Source: Niallia circulans (GTDB lineage: Bacteria > Bacillota > Bacilli > Bacillales > Cytobacillaceae). Taken from it: a DNA stretch of 64,000 bases. The notes below the pieces were generated by a model. The model saw only the letters and a list, made by a program, of their open reading frames with translations. It had not been told where the DNA came from and searched no databases. The position numbers and the translations under genes were made by a program. Positions 44,662 through 54,929 of the stretch are shown here, in pieces. The stretch is from contig NZ_RIBP01000004.1 in NCBI RefSeq assembly GCF_007273535.1, positions 2,332,001-2,396,000 of the forward strand, in the 5' to 3' direction. Numbering within the stretch: position 1 is the first letter of the stretch; each line of letters begins with the position of its first letter.

Positions 44662-45786
44662 ATGATTAATAATGAACGTTTATTAAACCAATTTTTGGAG
44701 CTTGTACAGGTTGATTCTGAAACAAAATATGAAAAAGAGATTTGTGCATTGCTTAAAGGTAAATTCGAGGCACTTGGCTTAGAGGTGTTTGAAGATGATA
44801 CAACAGCAGTAACTGGCCATGGCGCAGGAAACTTGATTTGTACCCTTCCAGGTACTGTCGAGGGAGCAGATCCGATTTATTTCACTTCGCATATGGATAC
44901 TGTAGTACCAGGTGTTGGCATTAAGCCTTCTATTAAGGATGGTTATGTCGTAACAGACGGCACGACTATTTTAGGTGCTGACGATAAAGCAGGTCTTGCA
45001 GTTATGCTGGAGGTTATCACTGTTTTAAAAGAGCAGTCTATTTTGCATGGTACGATTCAGTTTGTTATAACAGTTGGGGAAGAGTCAGGTTTGGTTGGTG
45101 CAAAAGCTCTTGACCCATCATTGGTTAAGGCTAAATACGGCTATGCATTAGACAGTGATGGAAAAGTTGGGAATATTGTCGTTGCTGCACCAACACAAGC
45201 AAAAGTGAAAGCAACAATCCTTGGAAAAACAGCGCATGCTGGTGTAGCACCAGAAAAAGGTATTTCCGCTATTACCATAGCGTCAAAGGCGATTTCTAAG
45301 ATGCCGCTTGGCAGAATAGACAGTGAAACAACAGCGAATATTGGGCGTTTCGAAGGCGGACAGCAAACAAATATCGTTTGTGATCATGTGGATATATTAG
45401 CAGAAGCTCGTTCCTTGATTGCTGAGAAAATGGAAGCTCAAGTGGAAAAGATGAAGAATGCATTTGAGTCTGCTGCAAAAGAAATGGGCGGCCAGGCGAT
45501 TGTCGATGTGGAAGTGATGTATCCAGGCTTTAAGTTCGGTGAAGGAGACCATGTTGTTGAGGTTGCTCGTAAAGCTGCAGCAAAAATCGGCAGAAGCTGT
45601 GAATTACAGCAAAGCGGTGGCGGCAGTGATGCTAATGTCATTTGTGGTTTTGGCATACCTACAGTGAACCTTGCTGTTGGCTATGAGGAAATACATACAA
45701 CAAATGAAAGAATGCCGATCGAAGAATTAAATAAATTGGCAGAAATGGTTGTAGCAATCATCGAAGAAGTTGCAGCAAATAAATAA
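44662..45786 (+). CDS. yqjE: M20 peptidase, PepT-like (YqjE)
   Basis: 374 residues. M20 metal ligands and motifs: FTSHMDTVVPG (His), GADDKAGLAVMLE (Asp), GEESGLVGA (catalytic Glu pair), ALDSDG, and HTTNE near the C-terminus. A lid/dimerisation domain lies at about 180-290 (AKVKATILGKTAHAG). Tripeptidase-like cytosolic aminopeptidase; the exact substrate is not known for YqjE. GGAGG precedes the ATG at 44662; an in-frame ATG 42 bases upstream lacks a site. Confidence 0.93.
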   Translation: MINNERLLNQFLELVQVDSETKYEKEICALLKGKFEALGLEVFEDDTTAVTGHGAGNLICTLPGTVEGADPIYFTSHMDTVVPGVGIKPSIKDGYVVTDGTTILGADDKAGLAVMLEVITVLKEQSILHGTIQFVITVGEESGLVGAKALDPSLVKAKYGYALDSDGKVGNIVVAAPTQAKVKATILGKTAHAGVAPEKGISAITIASKAISKMPLGRIDSETTANIGRFEGGQQTNIVCDHVDILAEARSLIAEKMEAQVEKMKNAFESAAKEMGGQAIVDVEVMYPGFKFGEGDHVVEVARKAAAKIGRSCELQQSGGGSDANVICGFGIPTVNLAVGYEEIHTTNERMPIEELNKLAEMVVAIIEEVAANK

Positions 45787-45793
45787 TTGATAG

Positions 45794-45829
45794 AAGCACT
45801 TCCCCTTTTATGGGGAAGGCTTTTTTTCT
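45794..45829 (+). terminator. Terminator after yqjE
   Basis: AGCACTTCCCC and GGGGAAGGCT with a T run. Confidence 0.85.
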
Positions 45830-46011
45830 TTGATTTACTATCCAGAAATAATAGTCGGAATATTGAAGAATAATATGTTGCCCGTTTTGCTTATGTAGGA
45901 ATTAGGCTTTTTTATAGAGGAATTCAATGAAAATTAGTATAATAATACTAGGTAGATTCCGAAATTATTGATTATACATAAAAGTTTATAGAGAAAGCGG
46001 GAGAAAAACGA

Positions 46012-46488
46012 ATGATAGAAGCTATAGATAAAGCCGTTATATTTCAAGTAGGAAGTGGCGAATACGCTATTTCCATCCAGAATGTTATATCCATTGAAAA
46101 AGAGGAGAATATAACTAGTGTTGCCCAGCTGCCATCCTATGTAATTGGTATAACGAAGGTGCGAGATGAGCTGATTCCAGTGATTGATCTTGAAAATATC
46201 TTATATAACAAAACATCTTCGTCATCAGAGCATAACAGACTGATTGTCATCAGACAGGAGGAACTGTCATTTGCTGTCCTGGTTCATGCGGCGAAAGAAA
46301 TAATTGACGTAAAAGCCGAGATGGTTAAGCAAGCAGGCCTGTCCGTTTACCAAAAGACAAGTTATTTTACTGGTGTTTTAAACATAGAGGATGATCGCTT
46401 AATTATGATGATTGATCCGAAAAATTTACTTGATTCACTTGCAGGCCTCAACGATATCAAGGATTATATGAATAAACAGCCTGTGTAA
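46012..46488 (+). CDS. Orphan CheW-domain protein
   Basis: 158 residues, essentially one CheW domain: VIFQVGSGEYAISIQNVISIEKEENIT, LPSYVIGITKVRDELIPVIDL and FTGVLNIEDDRLIMMIDPKNLL. No receiver domain, so it is not CheV. CheW links chemoreceptors to the CheA kinase. Here it stands alone, 10 bases before polYA and far from any visible chemotaxis gene, so it may be a second coupling protein or serve another receptor array. B. subtilis has yqjF and yqjG in this position instead. Confidence 0.88.
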   Translation: MIEAIDKAVIFQVGSGEYAISIQNVISIEKEENITSVAQLPSYVIGITKVRDELIPVIDLENILYNKTSSSSEHNRLIVIRQEELSFAVLVHAAKEIIDVKAEMVKQAGLSVYQKTSYFTGVLNIEDDRLIMMIDPKNLLDSLAGLNDIKDYMNKQPV

Positions 46489-46510
46489 AAGATGAGGATT
46501 GGTGGGTGCT

Positions 46511-47770
46511 ATGAAGGAGTTCTATCCGAAAAAAGGCAGAGTAATTTTGCATGTTGATATGAACAGTTTTTATGCATCTGTAGAAATGGCATATGACCCT
46601 GAGTTAAAGGGAAAGCCACTTGCTATTGCTGGCAATGTTGAGGAACGTAAAGGGATTATCATTACTTGCAGCTATGAGGCCAGAAAATTTGGCGTGAAAA
46701 CAACGATGCCTTTATGGGAAGCGAAAAAACTGTGTCCTAATATGATTATTAAGAAGCCCCAGTTTGACAGATATCGAACTGCCTCTGTTGCCATGTTTGA
46801 TATTTTGCGTGAGTTCACCGACTTAGTTGAGCCTGTTTCCATTGATGAGGGTTATCTTGATATTACAGAAAGTTATCAATTGGGAACACCGCTTGAAATA
46901 GCGGAAACTATCCAAAAAAGAATATACGAGAGACTTGATTTGCCATGCAGTATTGGGATTGCTCCTAATAAATTTCTTGCCAAAATGGCGTCGGATTTTA
47001 AGAAACCGATGGGGATCACGGTATTGCGGAAAAGAGATGTTCCTTCTGTGCTTTGGCCACTTGCTGTGGAGGAAATGCACGGAATTGGCAAGAAGACAGG
47101 CGAAAAGCTTAGGAGTCAAGGAATTGAGACAATTAAGGCGCTTGCTGAGGCTGATTCTATCCAGCTGAAGGGTTTGCTCGGTATAAATGGGCCACGGCTT
47201 AAGGAACGGGCAAATGGAATTGATAGCAGACATGTCGATCCGCAAAGTGCCAATGAATTTAAAAGTATCGGTAACTCAACGACCCTTGCTAAGGATACAT
47301 CAAACCAGCAGGAGCTATTTCAAACAATAGCTGAGCTGGCACACAAAGTCGCAACGCGCATGAAGCGCAAGAAAGTCCACACAAAGGGGATAAGCATAAC
47401 AATCCGCTATAGTAACAGAAAGAGCTTCTCAAAAAGTAAAAAGCTGAATAATCCGCTTAAGTCAGAAAGTGATTTAATAGAGGTCAGTAAAGAACTATTT
47501 CTGCAGGCCTGGGATGGAAATCCGATTAGACTGCTTGGCATCACTGCGACAGACTTAGTAGAAAACAACCATGTTGCAAAACAGCTAGACTTGTTTTCCT
47601 TTGAGAAGGAAGCGGAAAAAGAACCGCTATGGAAAACAATTGAACAGCTGAAGGAGAAGTACGGCACGAAGATTATTGAACCTGCCTCTGAGCGAAATGG
47701 AATATCAAAATCGGATGAGGATGTTGGAACTCAAACCAGTTTTAACAAAGATTTCCTCCAAGGAAAGTAG
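46511..47770 (+). CDS. polYA: DNA polymerase IV (Y-family, YqjH)
   Basis: About 419 residues. Y-family catalytic motifs: VDMNSFYASVEMA (first Asp), PVSIDEGYLD (Asp-Glu pair), the thumb with MHGIGKKTGEKL and GINGPRLKERANG, a little-finger domain and a C-terminal beta-clamp motif QLDLFSF. Translesion polymerase. It lies between the CheW gene and gndA; in B. subtilis yqjH (polYA) also precedes gndA (yqjI). GGTGGG precedes the ATG at 46511. Confidence 0.96.
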   Translation: MKEFYPKKGRVILHVDMNSFYASVEMAYDPELKGKPLAIAGNVEERKGIIITCSYEARKFGVKTTMPLWEAKKLCPNMIIKKPQFDRYRTASVAMFDILREFTDLVEPVSIDEGYLDITESYQLGTPLEIAETIQKRIYERLDLPCSIGIAPNKFLAKMASDFKKPMGITVLRKRDVPSVLWPLAVEEMHGIGKKTGEKLRSQGIETIKALAEADSIQLKGLLGINGPRLKERANGIDSRHVDPQSANEFKSIGNSTTLAKDTSNQQELFQTIAELAHKVATRMKRKKVHTKGISITIRYSNRKSFSKSKKLNNPLKSESDLIEVSKELFLQAWDGNPIRLLGITATDLVENNHVAKQLDLFSFEKEAEKEPLWKTIEQLKEKYGTKIIEPASERNGISKSDEDVGTQTSFNKDFLQGK

Positions 47771-47828
47771 TTTTTAAGATAATTTGCTTTTTGAGAAAAT
47801 TTTTTTCAGAATTTCGATGAAAGTTTGT

Positions 47829-47856
47829 TTGGAATGAGCTAGAATAGTTGTATAAA
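47829..47856 (+). promoter_or_regulatory. Candidate promoter of gndA
   Basis: TTGGAA (47829-47834), 16-nt spacer, TATAAA (47851-47856). Confidence 0.45.
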
Positions 47857-47931
47857 TAGTAGAATCTTGCTAAAGTAAAGTGAATTCAACTATAAAGCTA
47901 AGGATACATAGTTTAGAAGGGACGTTAAAAG

Positions 47932-49341
47932 ATGACAAAACAGCAATTTGGGGTTATTGGTTTAGCAGTAATGGGTAAAAACCTTGCTATGAACATCGAA
48001 AGCAGGGGCTACACTGTTTCAGTATTCAACCGTTCTAAAGAAAAAACGGAAGAAATGCTGCAAGAAACAGAAGGCAAAAACATTTTCGGAACATACACAA
48101 TGGAAGAGTTTGTGCAATCATTGGAAGTGCCTCGTAAAATCATGCTTATGGTTAAAGCAGGCCCAGCAACTGATGCTACAATCGAACAATTAAAGCCATT
48201 GCTTGATAAAGGCGACATTGTTATTGATGGAGGAAACACTTTCTTCGTAGATACGCAACGACGCAACAAGGAACTAAGTGAGCTTGGAATCCACTTTATC
48301 GGAACAGGTGTATCCGGTGGGGAAGAGGGAGCTCTTAAAGGGCCTTCTATCATGCCTGGTGGACAAAAAGAAGCTTATGAGCTTGTAGCTCCTATCTTCC
48401 AAGATATTTCCGCTAAAGTGAACGATGAGCCTTGTACAACATACATTGGTCCAGACGGTGCTGGCCACTATGTAAAAATGGTTCATAACGGAATTGAGTA
48501 TGGAGATATGCAATTAATCTGTGAAGCATACTTCATCATGAAGCATGTTCTTGGCCTTGAAGCTCAAGAATTGCATGAAGTGTTTGCTGACTGGAACAAA
48601 GGCGAGCTTGACAGCTACTTGATCGAAATCACTGCAGATATCTTCACTAAAGTGGACGAAGAAACTGGTAAACCGCTAGTTGACTTGATTCTTGACACTG
48701 CAGGCCAAAAAGGTACTGGTAAATGGACAAGCCAAAGTGCATTAGACTTAGGTGTTCCGCTTCCAATGATTACTGAATCAGTATTTGCACGCTTCATTTC
48801 TGCAATGAAAGACGAGCGTACAAAAGCTAGCAAAGTATTGACTGGACCAGAAATCAAAGCATTCACTGGCGATAAAGCAGCATACATTGAGTCTGTTCGC
48901 AAAGCGCTATACTTGAGCAAGATTGTTTCTTATGCGCAAGGTTTCGCGCAAATGAGAGCTGCATCTGAAGAATATAACTGGGATCTTAACTACGGTGAGA
49001 TTGCGATGATTTTCCGTGGGGGCTGCATTATTCGTGCGCAATTCCTACAAAAAATCAAGGATGCTTATGACCGTGACCCAGAATTGAAAAACCTATTGCT
49101 TGATCCTTACTTCAGCGATATCACTGAGCAATACCAATCTGCACTTCGTGAAGTAATTTCAGGTGCTGTATTAAACGGTATTCCTGTACCAAGCTTTGCT
49201 GCTGCACTAGCTTACTTTGACAGCTACCGTACAGAAACACTTCCAGCAAACCTTCTCCAAGCACAACGTGACTATTTCGGTGCGCACACATACCAACGCA
49301 CTGATAAAGAAGGCGTATTCCACACGAACTGGATGAAATAA
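47932..49341 (+). CDS. gndA: 6-phosphogluconate dehydrogenase (NADP, decarboxylating)
   Basis: 469 residues, full length. N-terminal NADP fold ([21 protein letters not shown], with NRS at about 34), GGNTFFVDT, the substrate motif [17 protein letters not shown], catalytic Lys in [19 protein letters not shown], and the C-terminal helical domain with [15 protein letters not shown]. It converts 6-phosphogluconate to ribulose 5-phosphate. With zwf 2.7 kb away this gives the oxidative pentose phosphate branch. Confidence 0.98.
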   Translation: MTKQQFGVIGLAVMGKNLAMNIESRGYTVSVFNRSKEKTEEMLQETEGKNIFGTYTMEEFVQSLEVPRKIMLMVKAGPATDATIEQLKPLLDKGDIVIDGGNTFFVDTQRRNKELSELGIHFIGTGVSGGEEGALKGPSIMPGGQKEAYELVAPIFQDISAKVNDEPCTTYIGPDGAGHYVKMVHNGIEYGDMQLICEAYFIMKHVLGLEAQELHEVFADWNKGELDSYLIEITADIFTKVDEETGKPLVDLILDTAGQKGTGKWTSQSALDLGVPLPMITESVFARFISAMKDERTKASKVLTGPEIKAFTGDKAAYIESVRKALYLSKIVSYAQGFAQMRAASEEYNWDLNYGEIAMIFRGGCIIRAQFLQKIKDAYDRDPELKNLLLDPYFSDITEQYQSALREVISGAVLNGIPVPSFAAALAYFDSYRTETLPANLLQAQRDYFGAHTYQRTDKEGVFHTNWMK

Positions 49342-49346
49342 TAAGC

Positions 49347-49383
49347 TAAACAAAAAAACACCTATATGGTGTTTTTTTGTTTG
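49347..49383. terminator. Bidirectional terminator between gndA and the phosphoesterase gene
   Basis: AAACAAAAAAACACC and GGTGTTTTTTTGTTT form a perfect stem between convergent genes. Confidence 0.85.
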
Positions 49384-49390
49384 CTTGCTT

Positions 49391-50503
49391 TTATACGAAT
49401 TCAACATCAATACATACAATTTCCGAACGGCTTCCTAAACGAACCGGAGGCCCCCAAAAGCCATATCCAGACGATACGATTGCATGAAGCTGCTCCTTTT
49501 GTTTATAGCCCCAATCAAGTTCAAATACCCTTCTTGTAATGAAATGATTTGGTGCCATTTGACCTCTATGTGTATGGCCAGATAAGGATAAATCGATGCC
49601 CTCCTCCATTGCTTGCACTAACTCTGCAGGCTGGTGGTCCATCATAATAATAGGAAGATCAGCTGACTTTTGTTTAACCAGTTCCTTGATAGGTAAGCGC
49701 TTTGTATCTGTTTTATCTTTTCTGCCTATCAGGATAAACCGGTCATCAATGACTTCTGTCTCATCCATTAAAATTTTTACACCGACTCGATTCATTTCCT
49801 CCAAAAACTCCGGAATTTTTTTGCCATAATATTCATGGTTTCCTAGCACGCCGTATACTCCTAACGGAGCCTCTAATTCCATCATTTTATCGCCCATTTT
49901 TTTACGGAGAAAGGGAATAGGGTCATCATCAATAATATCGCCAGGAAAAAGAATAATATCCGGTGTTAATCCATTGATTTGCTCAACAAGACGGTTTAAA
50001 TGAGCATTGCCTGAAAGTGTGCCGAAATGCATATCTGATGCCATCGCTATTCTCAGCTTACTTGGTTTTGCAGCTGTTTTCGGTATCATAAGTTCATATT
50101 GTCTGATAACAGGAGAGTACGCATTATAGCTCCCGGCAATCAGTAAATAGGCAAATGCTATAAAGGTGACAATCCCAATAATGGCAATTGTTTTATCAGC
50201 ATCTGTATATCTTGAAATAATGAATGCAGACAGATCTGCTAATGGCAGGATAAGGACAGCATATTGAAGAAAACCGAGCCAGTAGGAACCGACAATTCGG
50301 AATACAGGAATGGACCGAATGAGATGGCCGACAAAATACGAATAAGCGACGATAAGCAGTAAAGCTGTCAAAACAGGGACATAAACATTTGGAAGTAATA
50401 CTTTAAGCCATGTGAAAATATTCCAGCCAATATAGAAAATAATTAAATTATACAGAAGAAACACGAGTAAGAACTGTAAGACTATTTTTGTTTTTCCCAT
50501 CAA
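49391..50503 (-). CDS. Membrane-anchored metallophosphoesterase
   Basis: 370 residues. Four or five N-terminal membrane segments (within about 1-145) precede a calcineurin-like phosphoesterase domain: MASDMHFGT (D-x-H), FPGDIIDDDP (GD), GNHEYYG (GNHE), MMDHQPAE and SGHTHRGQ (GHxH). YkuE- or YpbG-like proteins of Bacillus have this makeup; the substrate is unknown. The start is TTG 50503, with an ATG next to it at 50500; GGGAG is 10-13 nt upstream. Confidence 0.9.
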   Translation of the reverse strand: MMGKTKIVLQFLLVFLLYNLIIFYIGWNIFTWLKVLLPNVYVPVLTALLLIVAYSYFVGHLIRSIPVFRIVGSYWLGFLQYAVLILPLADLSAFIISRYTDADKTIAIIGIVTFIAFAYLLIAGSYNAYSPVIRQYELMIPKTAAKPSKLRIAMASDMHFGTLSGNAHLNRLVEQINGLTPDIILFPGDIIDDDPIPFLRKKMGDKMMELEAPLGVYGVLGNHEYYGKKIPEFLEEMNRVGVKILMDETEVIDDRFILIGRKDKTDTKRLPIKELVKQKSADLPIIMMDHQPAELVQAMEEGIDLSLSGHTHRGQMAPNHFITRRVFELDWGYKQKEQLHAIVSSGYGFWGPPVRLGSRSEIVCIDVEFV

Positions 50504-50537
50504 ACTTCGAAAACTCCCATCATTTTGATAAGTACAT

Positions 50538-50568
50538 AAAAACGTGAAATCGAGGATTTCACGTTTTT
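50538..50568 (-). terminator. Terminator of zwf
   Basis: AAAAACGTGAAATC and GATTTCACGTTTTT form a perfect 14-bp stem with a 3-nt loop after the zwf stop. Confidence 0.85.
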
Positions 50569-50587
50569 AATATTATTATAAGTATAA

Positions 50588-52093
50588 TCAGCAGACATCT
50601 ACTTCAAACTGGCTAAGCGGCCACCAGAAGAAGCCATCCTTTTCAAGCAGTTCATCTGCTTCCTTCGGTCCCATGCTGCCAGCAGCATAGTTAGGGAAGT
50701 TTTCAGCAGCTGTGCTTGACCAGCTTTGTGAGATTTTATCAACATAGCTCCAAGAAAGGGCTACCTCGTCCCAGTGGGTAAAGTTAGTTGCATCGCCATG
50801 AATGCTGTCATCAATCAACTTTTCATATGCTTCAGGTGTATTGATGCTTGCAATGCCTGTGTTAGCATAGCTTAATTTTATTGGTGTTGCTTCCATATTT
50901 TGACCAGCTTTTTTAGCATTTAAATGCAACGTAATACCTTCTTCTGGCTGAATATGAATCACAAGCAAGTTTGGAGTCAGTGCTTGATCTTTTTTATCGT
51001 AAAGGTTCATCGGGATGTCCTTGAACTGAACAACTATTTTAGTTGATTTTGATTCAAGGCGTTTTCCTGTACGGATGTAAAAAGGAACTCCAGCCCAACG
51101 GAAGTTATCAATCATGACTTTTCCGGCTACAAATGTTTCTGTTTGTGATGCTGGATTAACCATTTGTTCTTCTCTGTAGCCTGGTACCTCTTGGTCTTCA
51201 ACAAGTCCTTTTCCATACTGGCCTCTGACAAAGTAGTTCTTTACGTCTTCCCCTTCGACTGGGCGCATCGCACGGAATACCTTAACCTTCTCAGAACGGA
51301 TTTCGTCAGGTGTCAGACGAATTGGCGGCTCCATTGCAAGCAGTGCAACCATTTGCAGGATATGATTTTGCACCATATCACGAAGTGCTCCACTAGTTTC
51401 ATAGTATCTGCCTCGTTCTTCAACACCCAATACTTCACTGGAAGTAACTTGAATATTGCTGATATAGCGGTTATTCCAAAGGTTTTCGAAAATGGCATTA
51501 GAGAAACGGATCGTTTCAATATTTTGTACCATTGCTTTTCCTAAATAATGGTCAATTCGGTATACTTCATTTTCAGCAAAAGCTGTCCGGATTTGTTCAT
51601 TCAGCTCTTTTGCAGATTCTAAGTCATGGCCAAATGGCTTTTCGATGATAAGGCGCTTAAAGCCTGAAACGTCTGTAAGACCATCCTCTTTAAGATGGAT
51701 AGCAATCGGGCCAAAGAATTCAGGTGCCATTGCCAGATAGAACACACGGTTTCCACCTAAACTGTATTTATTATCCAAGTCGTCTGCGATGTTTTTCAAA
51801 GCAGCATAAGAGCTGGAATCAGTAACATCATGTGAATGGTAGCAGAAGTGAGAAGCAAATGCTTCTAAATCCTTGCTTCCATCAATTGCATCAGCGACAG
51901 AGTTCACTACATTTTGTTTGAACTGCTCATCCGTTAACGTTCTTCTTCCAACACCAACGACAGCAAAGCGGGAAAGCTTGCCTTTTTGATACAGTCGGTA
52001 AAGGGAAGGAAACAGTTTTCTGTTTGCCAAATCTCCAGTTGCCCCAAAAATCATGATTAACGCAGTAGAATGTTGATTTTGATTCACGTACAT
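50588..52093 (-). CDS. zwf: Glucose-6-phosphate 1-dehydrogenase
   Basis: 501 residues. Nucleotide-binding FGATGDLANRKLFPSLY at the N-terminus, the active-site RIDHYLGK, the coenzyme/substrate motif IEKPFGHD, and RTGKRLESK. It oxidises glucose 6-phosphate to 6-phosphogluconolactone with NADP. The ATG at 52093 is only 2-3 nt from AAAGAGGT, while the GTG at 52087 is 8-9 nt away, so the protein may really begin two codons later. Divergent from rnz. Confidence 0.97.
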   Translation of the reverse strand: MYVNQNQHSTALIMIFGATGDLANRKLFPSLYRLYQKGKLSRFAVVGVGRRTLTDEQFKQNVVNSVADAIDGSKDLEAFASHFCYHSHDVTDSSSYAALKNIADDLDNKYSLGGNRVFYLAMAPEFFGPIAIHLKEDGLTDVSGFKRLIIEKPFGHDLESAKELNEQIRTAFAENEVYRIDHYLGKAMVQNIETIRFSNAIFENLWNNRYISNIQVTSSEVLGVEERGRYYETSGALRDMVQNHILQMVALLAMEPPIRLTPDEIRSEKVKVFRAMRPVEGEDVKNYFVRGQYGKGLVEDQEVPGYREEQMVNPASQTETFVAGKVMIDNFRWAGVPFYIRTGKRLESKSTKIVVQFKDIPMNLYDKKDQALTPNLLVIHIQPEEGITLHLNAKKAGQNMEATPIKLSYANTGIASINTPEAYEKLIDDSIHGDATNFTHWDEVALSWSYVDKISQSWSSTAAENFPNYAAGSMGPKEADELLEKDGFFWWPLSQFEVDVC

Positions 52094-52194
52094 GGACCTC
52101 TTTTCTATATATATGTATGGATCTCAATGCTTTTATCTCCAATGGTGTTGATCTTGCCATGTTTTCTCTATGGTAAGCATCTTACAGGTATAGA

Positions 52195-52223
52195 ATTTTA
52201 GCTGACTAAAATCATTTTAGCAA
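52195..52223 (-). promoter_or_regulatory. Candidate zwf promoter with overlapping dyad
   Basis: On the minus strand TTGCTA, 17-nt spacer, TAAAAT. The dyad ATTTTAG-CTGA-CTAAAAT (52195-52212) covers the -10 and could be an operator. Confidence 0.4.
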
Positions 52224-52352
52224 ATATTATGTTTGAATATTTGAAAATTTTAGTTAAGTAGGCAGCCTCTACGTCCATACCTAAAAAATATGTTGTCTTT
52301 TTAGATATTACATGATAATAGGGAAACTTACTAGGAAAAAGTTTTAATATAT

Positions 52353-52381
52353 TTGGATTAGGTCATTTTTTGCATTATACT
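52353..52381 (+). promoter_or_regulatory. Sigma-A promoter of rnz
   Basis: TTGGAT (52353-52358), 17-nt spacer, TATACT (52376-52381), about 100 bases ahead of rnz. The rest of the 389-base zwf-rnz gap is AT-rich without genes. Confidence 0.6.
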
Positions 52382-52482
52382 GCTAGTATCAACGGTTATT
52401 TTGTGCAAATTTTACAATGTTAGCATACATAACCACTAATATAGGTAAACAAGAGAAAATGAGAAAGAAGTGAATGGTTTTT

Positions 52483-53433
52483 ATGCAATTAACATTTTTA
52501 GGAACTGGTGCTGGAATACCAGCAAAAGCGAGGAATGTGACAAGCATCGCGTTAAAGCTGCTCGAGGAAACAGGGAGCATTTGGCTATTTGATTGTGGTG
52601 AAGCGACACAGCATCAAATTTTACATACGAATATTAAGCCGCGAAGAGTGGAAAAGGTGTTTATTACTCACCTCCATGGTGATCATATATACGGTTTACC
52701 CGGCTTTTTGGCAAGCAGGTCCTTTCAAGGCGGAGAATCTCCACTGACTGTTTACGGTCCAAAAGGCATTGCAGACTATATTGCTGTCAGCTTGAAGGTC
52801 AGTCAAACTTATTTGAAATATGAACTGAATATAGTTGAAGTTAATGAGGGCATAGTTTTAGACGAAGATAAGTTTTTTGTCGAAGCGAAAATGCTAGAGC
52901 ATGGTGTGCAAAGCTTTGGTTATCGGGTTGTTGAGAAGGATCGGCCAGGCGGACTATTGACAGAAAAATTGGCGGAAATGGGAGTTAAGCCTGGACCACT
53001 ATTCAGAGAAATTAAAGCAGGCAAGCAAGTAACCCTCGAAAATGGCATCATCATTGACGGAAAGGACTTTGTTGGTCCTAGTATACAAGGTAGAATAGTG
53101 ACGATTCTCGGTGATACAAGAAGCTGTAATGCTGCTATTGAATTGGCAAAAGCAGCAGATGTCCTAGTGCATGAAGCTACATTTTCAGAAAAAGAAGCGG
53201 CAATAGCTGGCGAGTATTATCATTCAACAGCAGGACAAGCCGCAACGAATGCGAAGGAAGCAGGCGTGAAATGCTTGATTCTCACACATATCAGTGCGAG
53301 ATACGATACTGTTGAAACTTTGCTTGAGGAGGCACAAGCAATCTTTCCTGCTTCATCTGTAGCGGAGGACTTTAAAGAGTATGAAATTCCAGCTTATAAA
53401 GAAGAGCAAGCAAATGGAGAGGTGAAGAAATGA
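52483..53433 (+). CDS. rnz: Ribonuclease Z
   Basis: 316 residues. Metallo-beta-lactamase fold with the N-terminal [29 protein letters not shown], the zinc motif [19 protein letters not shown] and LTHISARY. It trims the 3' trailer of tRNAs lacking encoded CCA. The ATG at 52483 (MQLTFLGTG) aligns with the B. subtilis start. Its last bases overlap the yqjQ start (ATGA). Confidence 0.96.
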   Translation: MQLTFLGTGAGIPAKARNVTSIALKLLEETGSIWLFDCGEATQHQILHTNIKPRRVEKVFITHLHGDHIYGLPGFLASRSFQGGESPLTVYGPKGIADYIAVSLKVSQTYLKYELNIVEVNEGIVLDEDKFFVEAKMLEHGVQSFGYRVVEKDRPGGLLTEKLAEMGVKPGPLFREIKAGKQVTLENGIIIDGKDFVGPSIQGRIVTILGDTRSCNAAIELAKAADVLVHEATFSEKEAAIAGEYYHSTAGQAATNAKEAGVKCLILTHISARYDTVETLLEEAQAIFPASSVAEDFKEYEIPAYKEEQANGEVKK

Positions 53434-54221
53434 GAGACTTACAAGGCAAGAATATTATCATAACAGGTGCATCCTCCGGAATTGGAGAAAGGCTGGCTGA
53501 GAATGCTGCAAAGCTTGGTGCTAGGCCAGTCCTTATCGCAAGATCTGAAGACAAGCTGAAGGAAATTGCGGCGAGAATTCAGAAAGATACAGGTGTAGAG
53601 CCCCTGTATTATGTGTTGGATGTAAGTGATTTGGATAAAGTCCGCGAGGTTTTTGCGGAAATATATAAACAGGTAGGCTTTGTCGATATTCTCGTCAACA
53701 ATGCTGGATTCGGTGTTTTTGAGTATTTGCATGAAACGGATATGCAGGATATGGAAAGTATGTTTGCGGTTAATGTGCTCGGTCTTATTTCGTGTACAAA
53801 AGAGGTTCTGCCAACTATGCTGCAGGAGAACAAGGGGCATATAATTAATATTGCTTCACAAGCCGGCAAGCTTGCCACTGCAAAATCATCTGGTTATTCT
53901 GCAACAAAGCATGCTGTTTTAGGCTTCACTAATAGTCTCCGGATGGAGGTTGCCAAAACTGCTATTCATGTGTCTGCGGTTAATCCTGGTCCAATTGATA
54001 CGAACTTCTTTGAAATAGCAGATAAGTCAGGAAACTATGTAAAGAATGTGCAGAAATTTATGCTAACAACCGAATACGTAGCGGACCGTATTACGGCACT
54101 GCTTTTAAAGCCAAAAAGAGAGCTGAACCTGCCAGGGTGGATGAATGCAGGCAGTATCCTGTACAGTTTATTTCCGCGCATAGCAGATAGGGTGATGGGC
54201 GGCATGCTTGATAAAAAATGA
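53430..54221 (+). CDS. yqjQ: Short-chain dehydrogenase/reductase YqjQ
   Basis: 263 residues. Classical SDR: nucleotide-binding [19 protein letters not shown] (about 12-30), NNAGFGVFE, catalytic Tyr-Lys in [10 protein letters not shown] (about 155) and the PGPIDTNF segment. The substrate is unknown. Overlaps rnz by 4 bases, as in B. subtilis, so the two are cotranscribed. Confidence 0.94.
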   Translation: MRDLQGKNIIITGASSGIGERLAENAAKLGARPVLIARSEDKLKEIAARIQKDTGVEPLYYVLDVSDLDKVREVFAEIYKQVGFVDILVNNAGFGVFEYLHETDMQDMESMFAVNVLGLISCTKEVLPTMLQENKGHIINIASQAGKLATAKSSGYSATKHAVLGFTNSLRMEVAKTAIHVSAVNPGPIDTNFFEIADKSGNYVKNVQKFMLTTEYVADRITALLLKPKRELNLPGWMNAGSILYSLFPRIADRVMGGMLDKK

Positions 54222-54257
54222 GCTGTAAATAGGGGAGTCGGAAATAAACAGCTATAT

Positions 54258-54307
54258 GCAGTCTGTGTGCAGTAACATCCATTTGCACAGCAGTTCTTTT
54301 TTTAGTG
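54258..54307 (+). terminator. Probable terminator after yqjQ
   Basis: CTGTGTGCA and TGCACAG pair with one bulge and are followed by TTCTTTTTTT. Confidence 0.55.
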
Positions 54308-54411
54308 TTAAATGGTAGTATCCTACTAGATTTTATTATATACTAGTTTCAATCTGTAAGGGAAAAGCTTCTATATTGGAAGCATTATTGGGATAGAAAG
54401 AGGGAGACAAC

Positions 54412-54927
54412 ATGGAAAAAGCGACATTTGCAGGCGGATGCTTTTGGTGTATGGTAACACCTTTTGATGAGCTTCCTGGAATTGGCGGTATAGTGTCAGG
54501 CTATACGGGCGGACATATCGAAAATCCTACATATGAGCAAGTGAAAACAGGAACTACTGGACATGCAGAAGTGGTAGAGATCACCTTTGATCCAGCGTTA
54601 TTTCCATACGAAAGACTGTTGGAACTGTATTGGCAGCAAATTGATCCAACAGACAGCGGCGGACAATTTCATGACAGAGGCTCTCAATATCGCACGGCGA
54701 TTTATTATCATAATGAAAAGCAAAAACAGCTGGCAGAGGAGTCGAAAAAGGCAATTGAAGACAGTGGTCGCTTCAAAAAGCCAATTGTTACGGAAATTGA
54801 GCCTGCTGTCACTTTTTATCCTGCTGAGGAGTATCACCAAGACTATCATAAGAAAAACAAGCAGCATTATAAAGAGGACAGAGAAAAGTCCGGCAGAGAT
54901 GACTATATAAACGACCATTGGAAGTAA
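54412..54927 (+). CDS. msrA: Peptide-methionine (S)-S-oxide reductase
   Basis: 171 residues. Catalytic motif GGCFWCM at about residues 8-14, then [26 protein letters not shown], and the [21 protein letters not shown] core. Reduces methionine S-sulfoxide in proteins. No second Cys is evident in the C-terminal half apart from the N-terminal motif, so recycling may rely on the 1-Cys route or on thioredoxin directly. MsrB is not fused or adjacent. Not in this place in B. subtilis. Confidence 0.96.
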   Translation: MEKATFAGGCFWCMVTPFDELPGIGGIVSGYTGGHIENPTYEQVKTGTTGHAEVVEITFDPALFPYERLLELYWQQIDPTDSGGQFHDRGSQYRTAIYYHNEKQKQLAEESKKAIEDSGRFKKPIVTEIEPAVTFYPAEEYHQDYHKKNKQHYKEDREKSGRDDYINDHWK

Positions 54928-54929
54928 GA

